Under the pieces are notes generated by a model that saw nothing but the letters and a program-made list of their open reading frames with translations, was not told where the DNA came from and did not search any database. Below, in pieces: positions 30,616-41,681 of a DNA stretch of 64,000 nt. Made by a program: the position numbers and the translations under genes. Every line of letters begins with the position of its first letter. Position 1 is the first letter of the stretch. Source of the stretch: Ectobius pallidus (lineage: Eukaryota > Arthropoda > Insecta > Blattodea > Ectobiidae); assembly GCA_964059195.1 (NCBI GenBank), contig CAXKWD010000006.1, positions 7,060,530-7,124,529 on the forward strand, given 5' to 3'.

Positions 30616-31923
30616 ATGCCACCAGCTCGGAGTAAGTTAGGTAAAGGTAAAGTTCTGCACAGTCAAGCCAGGGAACTGATATGGAACGTGTACAATTCCA
30701 TGAAAAGAGAAGCAGCAGAAGGAGAACCGAGAAACTTGAAACAAGTTCAGCTAAGAGTCATTGAGGCGACGAACATTTCTAGAAGTACCGTTGGTAGAAT
30801 TCTGAATGAGTGCCGAAAGTCCATTAATAAAGAGCCTGAGAATGCAAATGAAGACGTAAATATTGAGGCAGGTCCATCGTTTTCAATGCCTAATAAAACG
30901 AGGATGGTGAAGAAGCCAATTTCGGATTTAGATAATTTTGACCAAGATTTGTTACGGCGTACTATTTATAATTTCCACACAACAGAACATGAATGGGTGA
31001 CATTGAAAAAATTAAGAGAGAAGCTACGAAAAGATATGGGTTATATGGGGAGCAAAACAACATTATGGAGAATAATTCGGAAAATGGGTTTCCGTTGGCT
31101 AAAAACTAGGGACAACAGAAAGGTGTTGACGGAGAAGAGCGACATCAGGGCAAAAAGAACTCGATATTTAAGGCAAATAGCAAAATACAGAGAAGAGGGG
31201 AGGCCGATAATATACACGGACGAAACCTACATTCATGCAGGTCACACTACGCCTAATAGCTGGACAGATAGTAGTTCCAAGATGGATTATGCGCCAATTT
31301 CGAAAGGACAGAGAGCAGTTATTGTTCATGCAGGAGGAGAGGAAGGCTTTGTTGAAAATGCACTACTTATATTTAAGTCTGGCTGCAAAACGGGCGATTA
31401 CCATTCAGACATGAATTTTGGCAATTACTATAAGTGGATGACAGAAAAATTAATTCCAAATCTACCAGAGAACTCTGTTGTCGTTATGGATAATGCCTCC
31501 TACCATAATGTACAAGAAGATCCTGCACCGACCTCAAACAGCAACAAAGCTACCATGCAGGAATGGTTAACAGTCAGAGAGATACCATTTTCCGCATCTG
31601 CTTTCAAGCCGGAACTATATGAGCTGATACGACACAAGCCTCAATATAAGAAGTATGTGATCGATTCAGTTCTTGCACGTAATGGGCACTGTGCATTGAG
31701 ACTCCCGCCGTATCACCCTGAACTGAATCCCATCGAAAAAATCTGGAGTACTGTTAAAGGATGGGTTGCTGAACAGAATGTTTCATTTAAACTGGACAAT
31801 GCAATTCAACTCTTTGAAGAGAAGTGTAACAACATCACTCGTGCTGACTGGTTGTCACGTTGCCGAAACGCTCGTGATCGCGAAGCTGAGTATATGGCAA
31901 CAGAAATGTTAATTGATATATGA
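30616..31923 (+). CDS. Tc1/mariner-superfamily transposase, DD82E-like
   Basis: This is the longest clean frame in the window, 435 codons from the ATG at 30616 (an in-frame TTG lies 30 bp upstream). The N-terminal half carries HTH segments (QVQLRVIEATNISRSTVGRI and KTTLWRIIRKMGFRW). The RNase-H-like catalytic core has IIYTDETYIHA (first D), VVVMDNASYHN (second D) and PPYHPELNPIEKIW (E). I count 81 residues between the second D and E, against 34-41 in common families; as I recall, the described DD82E group (Sailor) has this long insert. An in-frame TGA at 31921 ends it, but an acidic tail follows in another frame to 32038 (separate entry). All three catalytic residues are present. Confidence 0.85.
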   Translation: MPPARSKLGKGKVLHSQARELIWNVYNSMKREAAEGEPRNLKQVQLRVIEATNISRSTVGRILNECRKSINKEPENANEDVNIEAGPSFSMPNKTRMVKKPISDLDNFDQDLLRRTIYNFHTTEHEWVTLKKLREKLRKDMGYMGSKTTLWRIIRKMGFRWLKTRDNRKVLTEKSDIRAKRTRYLRQIAKYREEGRPIIYTDETYIHAGHTTPNSWTDSSSKMDYAPISKGQRAVIVHAGGEEGFVENALLIFKSGCKTGDYHSDMNFGNYYKWMTEKLIPNLPENSVVVMDNASYHNVQEDPAPTSNSNKATMQEWLTVREIPFSASAFKPELYELIRHKPQYKKYVIDSVLARNGHCALRLPPYHPELNPIEKIWSTVKGWVAEQNVSFKLDNAIQLFEEKCNNITRADWLSRCRNARDREAEYMATEMLIDI

Positions 31924-32038
31924 CTGAAAACGTAATCATACATTTAGGTGGAAGTGACAGTGATGAAAGTGATAGCGAAACAAATGAAGGAGACTCTAGT
32001 GATTCAGAAGGACAACTGTCAGGGGTGGAGCCTTTGTA
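31922..32038 (+). pseudogene. Frameshifted acidic C-terminal tail of the transposase
   Basis: Immediately after the transposase stop, another frame reads MTENVIIHLGG, SDSDESDSETNEGDSSDSE and GQLSGVEPL with a TAG at 32036-32038. The serine/aspartate-rich tail ending in a ...PL motif is normal for this transposase family, so a 2-bp gain (AT in GATATATGA) near 31917-31921 has detached it. Apart from this, the gene looks intact. Confidence 0.7.
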
Positions 32039-32039
32039 G

Positions 32040-33060
32040 AATGGTGCACCAGTTTAAAAAAAAAATCCACATTTCACCAAGTACCAGTAAGTAATGAGAT
32101 AGTTTTCCATTCCCTAAATATAGGCATTATTATTATTAACTTATTGTTATAATAATTATTTTGTAGTATACAAACTTCAATTACTATGAAGTCAGTACAG
32201 TATTCTGTTTGTGTAGTGCATTTTACCTTTATGTAATACGTTTCACAGAATATGTATACGCGGAGAGCTCAGGGTTAATGTTTTCAAGTCAGTCAGTAGC
32301 TCAGTTCTTGAGGGATGGAGTTGCAGGGGGAGGAGATGGCAAGGTCAATCCTCCCTGCGTGAGATTTCTAGGGCATGCTTCAACCTGGATGGAACGGCTT
32401 CTAATACGTATTGTTTCTCAACTGTTTGTTGACAGATGAATATAATGAGAATTTTATTTGATCAATTCTGTGCAATTTTAAGAAATTATGTAATGTTTCA
32501 AGGGAAGGAATGGTTTGTTTTTTTATTTTTATTATCAGCGATATTTCAAGGGTTAAACCATCAATATTTTAGAGTATGTGTTCGCGGTTTCGCCCGCCAT
32601 TATTAATTGACTCCAGGATTTTTAAGAAATTTATACTGACAGCGTATTAAAAATGTTTGTGGTTCGGAGCTATGAAAATTTTAAGTAAAAATAAAATTAG
32701 AATATTTGTTCATTGTGTTCATTTCACTTAGGCCTTATTTAATAAAGAAATGGTTTTCCTAATTTTGTTCTCGTCGTGAAAGTTTACACTGCGAGAGACG
32801 AACATCGCCGAGTATACCCGATGTCTCACGAAGTGGGTGAGCGAGCAAGCACGCTATTTAGGGCCGTTGAATTGTATTGTTGTGACTTACTCAGACACAT
32901 GCGGTGGTCAAAATAGGAATATTAACATGTCTGCCATGTCAGTAAGAGCACCCACATAGATTGTGTGGACCAGAAATTTCTGTTACTTGGACACACTCAC
33001 CTAGAATGTGACATAGACCATGCTCGTATTGAAAGGGCTAAAAAGAAAACTTAAATACCG
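32040..33060. other. AT-rich DNA, no gene recognised
   Basis: A 76-codon open stretch at 32209-32439 is not conserved-looking. No inverted repeat that would close the transposon at 30616-32038 was found. Confidence 0.35.
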
Positions 33061-33509
33061 ATCATGGTACCCCGAGACTGGTTCCAGTTCGTTCGAACTG
33101 TAAAGGGGGAAAAACTATTCCATATCAATGAAATGAGGAAACAAGAGGACTTCTCATTTTCGAAACTGGTGCAGGAGCATTTGACTTGAAGGACAACGGA
33201 CACGGAGGGCAGAAAAGAGAACTGGCTTGACACCAAATGGATTAGGTATGGGAAAACTTTTGGTTTAATGCAATTAAAAAATTCCTTTGATGACCAAGAC
33301 TTTCGCATACTTGACCTGCGGCGATCGAAGCGAGGCAGACCTACGATTCCTTCCTTGACAGCATGTTACAACTGTCCACTGCCCATCAACCCCTTAAGAA
33401 GAAGGATCTCCTGAGCCTGCTTCTCCTTATACACACTGACTGCTGTCATTCCTTCTACGAAAACCTGGACAGCAGCAACAGAGTACAAGAGCTTCCAGAA
33501 AGCAGTTAA
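33061..33509 (+). pseudogene. C-terminal part of a multicopy uncharacterised insect protein
   Basis: The frame reads MVPRDWFQFVRTVKGEKLFH, then a stop at 33187. It resumes as RKENWLDTKWIRYGKTFGL and LRRSKRGRPTIPSL. A shift near 33395 leads to LKKKDLLSLLLLIHTDCCHS and FYENLDSSN. The order PRDW ... EM ... NW...W I RY ... RGRP ... P I..KKKDL..LL..IP..H..FY.NL is one I know from high-copy uncharacterised proteins of insect genomes that look TE-derived. The function is unknown to me. One stop and one shift inactivate it. Confidence 0.6.
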
Positions 33510-33959
33510 ATCAAGGTGCCTTAATAAATTAGTAAATAATCTTATTCATTCTTTTTATTATGTAAATAGTGTTTAATTCCTAAAATATCTCATGTCCTAT
33601 AACAATAGCCCAGCTTTCGTACCGTTCTACGTTCATGGGATCAAGATATTTCAAAGAAGGTAAACACAGATATGTTGTTAGTGAGCAAAACAGACAACCG
33701 ATAAATCACTTTTCTCAAGACAACTGAAGTAGGCAAAGGACGATATGTCTAACTTATGTAAATATTTACGTTTTGTGATGAGATTTTACAACTGTTTGAC
33801 TTAAAGGACGGAAATATTCTCTCGGTAACACTATCACAAACTTGGCAAGTCAATATAAAGAAAATCTGAATTTCTGCGATCTATTGAACTTTAAAATTCC
33901 TCTCCTGAAAAATTGCAGTTTTAGACATATCGGGTTCTGCCTTAGCACCACAGATATGA

Positions 33960-34012
33960 TTTCTAGACCTGAAGATGACAAATTAATGTCGAAACGCGTC
34001 GTGTAAGAAGAA
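33960..34012 (+). ncRNA. Hammerhead-ribozyme-like motif (Penelope type)
   Basis: CTGAAGA at 33969-33975 matches the hammerhead CUGANGA. A stem II TGAC...GTCG follows, then GAAA at 33991-33994 and the palindrome ACGCGT with C at 34000, giving GAAACGCGTC. This is the same architecture as at 19767-19819, with a two-base-pair palindromic stem III typical of Penelope hammerheads that act as dimers. No Penelope ORF remains nearby. Stem I pairing is partial (TTCT with AGAA). Confidence 0.55.
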
Positions 34013-34265
34013 GACATCTGCTTTTTATTATAAGACTTGAAACTTTTAAGGACTGTTAAGAATTTTAATAGGGTTATGACTATTGTATCATATGTACATA
34101 AGTTTTTTATATATTTATAGACTAGTAGCTTATGCTGCTTTTATACGAGGTAAAATGTCATAGGATAAATCATGTTTTTTAAAAATATGTTAGGTGCCTA
34201 AAAAATTTTCTTACATACTGAACATAGGCGGACTTTATACTCATAAAATCAAAATATATAAACTG

Positions 34266-35258
34266 GCTTCATGTGCAGAGTACAGAATGGTGGGAAACCA
34301 GTTCGGAACACATAAGTCCTCCGTACATAAGTACAAGTATAAGGTGTGTGAGGCGATCTTCGAGGAATTCAAGACTGAATTTCTATCTCTTCCAAACGAA
34401 GTGGAAGCACAAGAAATTTCAGATGGGTTTGAAAATATGTGTGGAATTCCGAATGTAGTCGTTGCAATCGACGGAACACACATTTCCATCTTGCCACCAT
34501 CAATTGGATACTGTGACTTTGTAAACCGCAAAGGGTGGCCTTCACATACAATGACGACAGTCGTACTGGTAATTTTTTGTCATCTCAATCTGTTAGTTCC
34601 ACACCAAATGCACATTAATTTAAAATTAAAAAAAAAAAATAGCAAACAAAAATCAACAAATTCATGGATCCTGTAGCCTACAAATGAACTAATTATCGTA
34701 TTTTTTACTTTTACAGATTCAGATATGTGACATGCCAACATGCAGGAAGTGCATATAACGCTGCAGTGCTGAAGGACTCTAACCTATATAAATATGCAAA
34801 ACAGCTTATGCCAAAGAATTAAAAAACTGTACGGGGAGTGGAAATACCCACACTGTTGTTGGGCGATCCAGCATATCCTCTCCTACCATGGCTCATAAAA
34901 GGATGTAAAGGAACTCTAAACTCCAGAACAAGAGTCATTTAATATTTATTTGAGTTGTGGTAGGGTAGTGGTGGAGAACGCTTTTGGGAGACTGAAGTCT
35001 CGTTTCCGATGCCTCCTCAAAAGAGTCGACATAGATTATAGGTTTGTGCCTAATGTAGTTGCTGCATGCATCATCTTGTACAACATAATAGAAACCAGAA
35101 ATGACAGCTTCCAAGATAGCTGGTTGGAAGTGGTTAGAAATGCTGAACTTGAATTTCCCCAGCCTCGACGAGAATTTGACGATTTCGATGGATCGGAAAT
35201 AAGGGAAGCCATAAAAAATTACATGGCACAGTATCCACTTAGGTCAAGGTTACTCTAG
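34266..35258 (+). pseudogene. PIF/Harbinger transposase (DDE_Tnp_4), broken
   Basis: Pieces in order: EYRMVGNQFGTHKSSVHKY (HTH-like), NVVVAIDGTHISILPPS (first catalytic D), FVNRKGWPSHTMTTVV, then RYVTCQHAGSAYNAAVLKDS (from 34716), LLLGDPAYPLLPWLIKGC (second D), a frame change, and RVVVENAFGRLKSRFRCLLK (E) to SRLL and a TAG at 35258. Between 34570 and 34715 is an AT-rich interruption bounded by GTAATT and TTTTACAG, which looks like an intron or intron plus small deletion. The three acidic residues are all present, but a stop near 34821 and shifts inactivate it. Confidence 0.85.
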
Positions 35259-35870
35259 TTGTTTATGATTTTGTTACTATTTTGATTGTAACTAGTACTT
35301 TTCTTGGTTTGTATCTATGAGTAAGAGTGTGCATGTAAATTCAATTAAGAAAAATCTGAACATTCACAGAAGCGTCGTACATAACAATATTTTATGACTC
35401 AGTGTTATGCCTTGCATTAAAGACACTTGGTAGTTTATTGAATAATCACTATTTTTTGTGGGGTAAATTATATGTGACTCTTAGTTTGTCAGATTTGAAA
35501 GTAGTCTATTGCATTTCTTATATCATGGTTGTTTGTTTTGTCATAAGGTGTACATGTCTAGCTTTTAATTCCTAGGAAATAAATATTATTAATTCATTAA
35601 TTTTTGTTAAATTTTTTTAAAGAAATTAGGGTATCGTAATAAAGTTACATTATTTTACTTGGATGTAGCTTTAAATTTGAAAGAAATTTTATCTAAATTA
35701 TTCACACTACACGTCTCTACAATTTAGAGGGACAATAAAACCTTTATGGTTACTGTAAGTACAAGTCAACATTAAAGAAAAACAATCAATTGTCAGCATA
35801 AATCTCACAATCTTTCATGCAAAAGCACTTCTCTGCACAAATTTTAGAATTTATAACATAACGTCTGCAC
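35259..35870. other. AT-rich DNA between Harbinger pieces
   Basis: I recognise nothing beyond AT-rich sequence. Confidence 0.4.
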
Positions 35871-35919
35871 CAGGGGCATATCCAAGACGTTTTTCAGCAG
35901 GGGCTGTAAGTCTGTTACC

Positions 35920-37180
35920 ACGTTTACATGCAGGATTCAGATCGATCTGAATCCAATCCACGCGCCCAAATCTTCATGTAAATGCGGACTCAGTCCAGAA
36001 CGAATTTTCGATCCGATCCTCTTGAAATGGAGGAATGGATCGGATTGAGTTGGAATTCAATTCCATGTAAACGCTAATGGACTCAATCCTGGTGCCGTCA
36101 TTTGTTTTATTTTCAATTTCCGGAAAGTAGACGCCATTGGGCCATTATAGCTTGTTTTGTTTGGGGTATTGGTTGTGTTTCAGTAATGTTGATCTAAAAA
36201 ATGAATAGAAATGTCTGGCAAGCGATGAGGTCCACAACTTGTTGGAGATTATTCGGGAGGAGGTGAACCGCCTCTTTGACGGGAAACGCTTTAAGAACGC
36301 CAACATTTTTAAGATGATTGAATCGGAAATGGTGGCACGTGGTTTCACGGAGAAAACCCCAGAAATGATATAAAAAAAACAAGTGGAAGAGCTTGAAAGC
36401 AGCCTATAATGCCAGCAAAACATCCATGGGGGCATCTGGGGCACTCCTTGACGAGATTCTGGGGAATCGACCGTCTGCATCCATTGAAGGTATGTAACTT
36501 TAGGTCTTAAATTGAAAAAAAGTTACTAATAATTCGAGTTCTGTACGAAATTTTTTACTTCATGTGTGTGGTCTTGAACAATAGTTTTATCTTCATATAG
36601 AGATTTCGATAATTGTTCCAAAGGAGAAATATTTTCTATTTACCTAGGCTTTATAACCTTTATAACCTATATGTTTTACTGCTCAACACATTTTGTTCGT
36701 TGAGTGTTGATGTGGGTTGTTGTAATTTAAAACAATGCTCTTTACCCCCACCAGGTTTGGACACCTAGCCTCAGGATGAACTTCCATTGGAAGTCCAAAT
36801 CAAAGTGGATCCTGCGGTGACAGTGGCAGACCTACAGGCTGTTGTCAATGCCACTGTCCCCAATGAAGATGGCAACCAGCCAGCCAGCCAGCCTTGAATA
36901 TGGCCAAGGGAACTCCTCCTCCAGCAACAGGAGACAGGAGGAGAGAGAGGAGGTTGCAAACAGGAAGAGGGAGCAGGAGTTCTCCGTTTGTTCAAACAAT
37001 AGAGAAAATAGCTGCTATGCCTCCTTTTCCATTTCTCTCCTCCAGGTCCGTCCTCTCCCCAGCCGTCTACAAGTGGACAGCAGGCAAGATGGCAGCGGAC
37101 TGAGGCTGCAGAGAACGAACAATAGGAAGCCCCAAGTTACTCCGAAGACTAAAAGACAACTTAGTTATAAAGTGTTTTAG
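35920..37180 (+). pseudogene. Myb/SANT-like protein gene of a Harbinger-type element
   Basis: A TIR-like GTTTACATGCAGGATTC region (35920-36070) with internal GATC palindromes precedes the gene. Frames read SDEVHNLLEIIREEVNRLFD, KRFKNANIFKMIESEMVARG and FTEKTPEMI. A homopolymer shift near 36370 leads to KWKSLKAAYNASKTSMGASG and LLDEILGNRPSASIEG. This is the trihelix Myb/SANT-like fold. A donor at 36490 (GAAG/GTATGT) and an acceptor at 36754 (CACCAG/GTTTGG) join it in phase to LDT-stop-PQDELPLEV and a basic C-terminus ending near 37180. Its likely role is DNA binding for the transposase. Confidence 0.65.
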
Positions 37181-37739
37181 GGAAGGTTTTTGTTTTATTT
37201 TTCTATTTGTATAGGTTTGTGTAAATGGGAAAAAATAATAATTAATAGTAATAATTAATGTGCATACCAGTGTTAGAAGTTAATGCAACCCTGAAAAATT
37301 CACCCCTTTCCACTTTGCTCAAGTATTGCTCTCAAATAAGTGTTTCCTGAATAGAATAGGCCTACACAACAGGGCTGTCACTTAAGTAGTATCATAATGA
37401 AATTTTACATAGGTAAGCAATTATTTACGTTATTCGTTTCAGAGCTTCACTTTTCAGGTAAATATACTTAATAGTAAATATACTTAATAGTATTGTAAAT
37501 TATCAGCCAGTAATATACCCGTACCGGGTACTTAACTTAGCAATATGTGGAAACGAAAGAACAAATTGTCGCATTGGGAAATACAAATTTTTGAACCTAA
37601 CAGAATTAGAATATGGGACCGCTAGCATCGTGGCCAGTCATCACCACTATGGCATCGAGTAATCACTGCGGTCTGAAGCGAGAATTCGTTTAAGTTTAGA
37701 GAGCTTTAATTGAATAAAAAGTTAAAACAATAAATAAAA

Positions 37740-38150
37740 GAATAATTACCAGTGGATGCAGTTTATTAATATCACGACGTTTTGACCCTCTCCTTCGGGT
37801 CTTCATCGGGTGACTGGACAAGACTTGGAGAAGACGTCGCCTCACAACCCCTCCACTGGGGTGCGTTGTTACCCATGAAGCTCGTGTTCCTAATATGTTT
37901 GCTAATCCACTCCCTGGGCACACCATATTCACACTGTTTGACCTCACATGCAGGGGGCGGTGGAAATTTAAACTTCCATTTGTCTCTTACAGATTTGATT
38001 AAAGCCAACCAATCCTCTCCAATATCCCCTTCATATCTATTCATACAAAATTCCCTATTCCCAATGATGTTCCAGGCTTCGATCACTTTCCTCACAGTTT
38101 CATCCCCCTCCACCTGTAAGAATAATTCTCCCGGCCTTAAAAGATTCGTG
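37740..38150 (-). pseudogene. Penelope 3' end: endonuclease tail plus decayed hammerhead
   Basis: On the minus strand, VEGDETVRKVIEAWNIIGNR and MNRYEGDIGEDWLALI match the stretch that follows GIY-YIG in Penelope polyproteins (..IREA.EI......NR..G......W..L). It is followed at about 37820-37770 by CCCGATGAAGACCC, a GAAGGAGA loop, GGGTC and AAAACGTC. This is a hammerhead architecture with two core substitutions (CTGATGA to CCGATGA, GAAA to AAAA). RT and the GIY-YIG core are missing. Confidence 0.6.
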
Positions 38151-38689
38151 GTGTAAAAGTTTTACACAGATTATCAGTAAGGCAGTATATATATATAGTT
38201 AACCTAGCGCGACATCTACGTTGCATGTAATAAAGGCATGAAATTGCATCTCCATACCGGTGTTGAATCATAACGTCAAAGTTCTTAATCGCTGCTGTTT
38301 ACTTTTCACTCATTTGTTTTTTGCCCGAGATGCCATGTTACTTACTAATGGTGGGTAAAACCCACGAAGCAGCGAAAGCGCTTTGCTTCCTCAGAGGAAA
38401 AGCTAAAGGATCTGTAGAGTTTAAGAAACTCAGAAAAATCATACACGTTGGTGTTTGCAGAGAAAAAAATTACCTCTGGAACAAACTGAAGTCTTTGGGA
38501 ACAAAATCTACCTTCGTTGATCTTTGTATATGTTCTTCACTCTGGGCAACTCACCATTTAACACGATTGAAAGGTTTGAGAGCATACTTCAGGTCGTTGC
38601 CTGCAAAATTGGCTAAAAGTATTTCCCCTGTGCTCATAGTGATGAGCTTGGCACAACTTTTGGGGTCTGTGTTGTCAACGTCGCAGGAG

Positions 38690-40334
38690 GAGCTTGGAGC
38701 TTGGAGGAACGGGTTCAAGTTATTCGTGAAAGGGAAACCGGAATATCGGAAAGAAAGCTTGCGGAAAAATTTAAGTGTGGAAAAACTCAATTTAACACGA
38801 TTTTAAAATAAAAAAGTGAAATCCTCGATGAATGGGAAAAGAACGTGAATCGTGGTGTTAAAGAGGATGAGACTAGAGAAGTTTGGAGATGTGAACACCC
38901 TGTTGCTAGAATGGTTCAAAAGTGCCAGGTCCAAGAAAATGCAAATTAGTGGGCTGCTTATGAAAGAGAAAGCCTTAGAAATCACTAAGCAGCTAGGAGT
39001 AACCGATTTTTCTGCAAGTAATGGTTGGCTCGAACGGTTTAGAGTGCGTCACAACATTGTGTTCCGTTCAATTTGCGGTGAAGCCGTTAATGACAAAACG
39101 TGTGCGGACTGGAAGGATCGTCTCCCTTCAATTTGTGAAGGATATGTGCCTAGAGACATTTACAACATGGATGAAACGGGACTGTTTTTTCGCGCATTGC
39201 CATCAAAGTCTTTGATGTTGAAGTCAGAGCAGTGTACTGGAGGGAAAGTTTCCAAGGAACGTTTAACAGTTATCATTCTGTGTCAATGGGGAAGGTGAAA
39301 AAGAACCACCTCTAGTGATTGGCAAGTCCTTTCGACCAAGGTACTAAAAAAACATGGACTGGACAAAGATGAGTGGCTTATCCTCAAATGCCAACAAAAA
39401 AGCGTGGATGACAGGAGAAATTTTTGAAAAATGGTTGGCTGCTTTTGACAAAAAAATGGGTATCCAAAAGAGGAAAGTTCTTCTTTATCAGGACAATGCC
39501 CCTTGCCATATTCAACAGTTACAGTTGAAAAATGTGACATTGCAGTTCTTGCCACCTAATACAACCGCAAACCTGCAGCCATTAGATCAAGGAATTATAC
39601 AGGCTTTCAAAATGGGGTACAGGAAGAGTCTTTCGATCTGTTATAGCACGAATGGATGAAGTTGCAAATGCTTCTGAACTAGCGAAGAAAATTAGTCAGT
39701 GATGCCATTTCGTGCATTATGTCAGCATGGGGAGAAGTTCGTGCTACGACGATTATGAAGTGTTTACGTATGTGCAGATTTCCTGGTCCCTCTGAACATG
39801 AACCAACGCCTCAAGACGATCCAAAAGACCTAGCCATCCTTGCTCAAGTGGCAGGCATTGATTACGATGCAGCAGCTGTGCTAGGAGATGAAAATGTAGA
39901 TTGCTATGACGATCTCAATGGAAACTGGGAACAACAGGCTGTGAATGATTTCTTGGGAGGTAAGCAACATATCCTCTATTTTACTAGGCCTATTTCTTTC
40001 TGAAAAATTAAAGTCGTCTATCATATGATTTTCTCATATTTTTCTGTGTCTTCTAGAGAAATCCAATGAACCCGCTGAAGATGAAAATGGAAATGATGAA
40101 GATGGCAGTAAGGACGAAAGCTCTACTAGGCCTATGTCAATTCAAGAGGCTTTAATTGGGATAGAGTAAATCCACCGATCAATCGAATTGAAAGATTGCA
40201 TGGGTCGTGAACGTATACAGAACATTTTTGACATGCTAAAAGGCAGTTTGGAAAGTGAAATGGTGAAAGAGAAGTGTGTAGGTTTAAACAAAAAAACAAA
40301 CAACCATCGACAACTTCTTCTGCCAGAAGGATAA
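38690..40334 (+). pseudogene. Tigger/pogo transposase with an intron
   Basis: Order of pieces: SLEERVQVIRERETGISERK, LAEKFKCGKTQFNTILK (N-terminal HTH), a frame change, TLLLEWFKSARSKKMQISGL, GWLERFRVRHNIVFRSICGE (second HTH) and IYNMDETGLFFRALPSKSL (first D). After a break at 39298 come WMTGEIFEKWLAAFDKK, VLLYQDNAPCHIQ (second D) and FLPPNTTANLQPLDQGIIQA (third acidic residue). From 39719 AWGEVRATTIMKCLRMC follows. An intron (39960-40056, G/GTAAGC to TTCTAG) joins NDFLG to EKSNEPAEDENGNDEDGS. Its C-terminus runs to a TAA at 40332-40334. At least three stops or shifts inactivate it. Confidence 0.85.
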
Positions 40335-40496
40335 GTAACATTAAATAGGCATATTCACAATATCTGTACTGCAATTTTGAAATACAGTAAAAGTAAGTAA
40401 TAATCAACTGTGTTACATAATATACCAACTGTATTGTACCGTATTTATTCTATTTTATTTTCAGTTTCAAGACCTAAAAATGCATTCCCCCCATTA

Positions 40497-40565
40497 AGAG
40501 ACCACCCCTCTTAAAGACCACTTTTTCGTGGAACCAGCAATGGTCGTTATATAGAGGTTTTACTG
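40497..40565. repeat. 3' terminal inverted repeat of the Tigger element
   Basis: Read inward on the minus strand it begins CAGTAAAACCTCTATATAAC, continues as GACCATTGCTGGTTCCACGA and alternates AGTGGTC/GACCAC motifs. CAGT...CCTCTATATAACG is the usual Tigger terminus, followed by the TA target dinucleotide at 40566-40567. The matching 5' TIR is not present upstream of 38690, so the element is 5' truncated or rearranged. Confidence 0.8.
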
Positions 40566-40567
40566 TA

Positions 40568-41680
40568 TATAAGATTTAAGATATATAAAACATGCGGTTT
40601 ATATCTGCGGACTGGTTTAAGGGAATATTAAAACCCATTTTCTTGTTGTTTCAAGTTGTTAGTGCAAGCTACATGTTTTTTCCTCTATTTCTATTCATGT
40701 CCAGTGAATGTTTCTATTCAAATGGTCCGCTGTAACATTCCCGCTTTGAGTCAGCTAAATTTGAGCGTAATATGACATCTTCAGTTCCGTGTGCAAAAGG
40801 AACAGGTGCAGTGTGTGGACACGTGGCTTACGGCGTCGCTTCAGTTTTTTAGTATAATCTCAGAAGCTACACAGGTCGGATGTGCTCAAGTGCTGCTCTA
40901 GTTCCCATGTTAGCAGACAAAGGCAGCACAGGCCTTTGTTCTAAAACCGAGAAATGTTTGAATAAAACTTAAATTACAAGTTTTATTAATTCGTTAAATT
41001 ATTCTGCAATAATTCACGCAAATTCTGGATCAGTCCTTTAAGCTTATAATAGTCTGTGAGCATTGTGAACCATCGTTTCGACAGTGAAGCAACTATTCAG
41101 TGCAATTATTCTAAAGTTTATCACCTTTAAACTTATTCACGCAATTCTACTCAGAATTACAATTGTTTACGTACATGATTCATCATTGGCAGAAATTTAT
41201 ACATATTTTCTTCACGTGGTGCAAACTACTAATAGTGTTACATAATTTATTATTCAAGTCTTTATTTAATCAATCATCATCTTTCACATGTGAATAAAAG
41301 TGCATTGTTAATTACATGTCATAGATTGTTTTCCAATAATAATTCGTGGATCCCTGTCCCACGACCTGCGACTACAGTCCCTTTCTGCTCTCACTGAGTG
41401 GTCCTCCGTTTTACCAGATTTTGTTTAATACATCCTAAGTATTTCCTATTGTACCTTTATAACATTTTCCTTTGATTTCCCTTCATTTTATGGCACTCCG
41501 GTAGCCGGATTATTTTGGATACAATCTTACATATTTCACACGTGTATTTGTTTGTTCGGTATTTTCTCGAGTTCGTCCTACATATATCATTTGCTACCGC
41601 GTCGGTTTGGTCTACATGAATTCCAGCATCCCTGAATTCCTGGCCCATGACAGCATCTAGTAGCAGTGATCAGACACTTC
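40568..41680. other. AT-rich DNA, nothing recognised
   Basis: I find no coding motif, terminal repeats or array. Confidence 0.4.
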
Positions 41681-41681
41681 A

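Noticed and set aside
36842..37180. 112-codon frame as a separate gene
   Set aside because: It is better explained as the second exon, partly out of frame, of the Myb/SANT-like gene that starts near 36200.
37782..38156. 124-codon plus-strand frame
   Set aside because: Antisense to the Penelope endonuclease tail, which has recognisable motifs on the minus strand.
38321..38806. 161-codon plus-strand frame as a gene
   Set aside because: Its 3' third is the wrong frame of the Tigger N-terminal HTH; the rest has no recognisable motif and starts in unassigned DNA.
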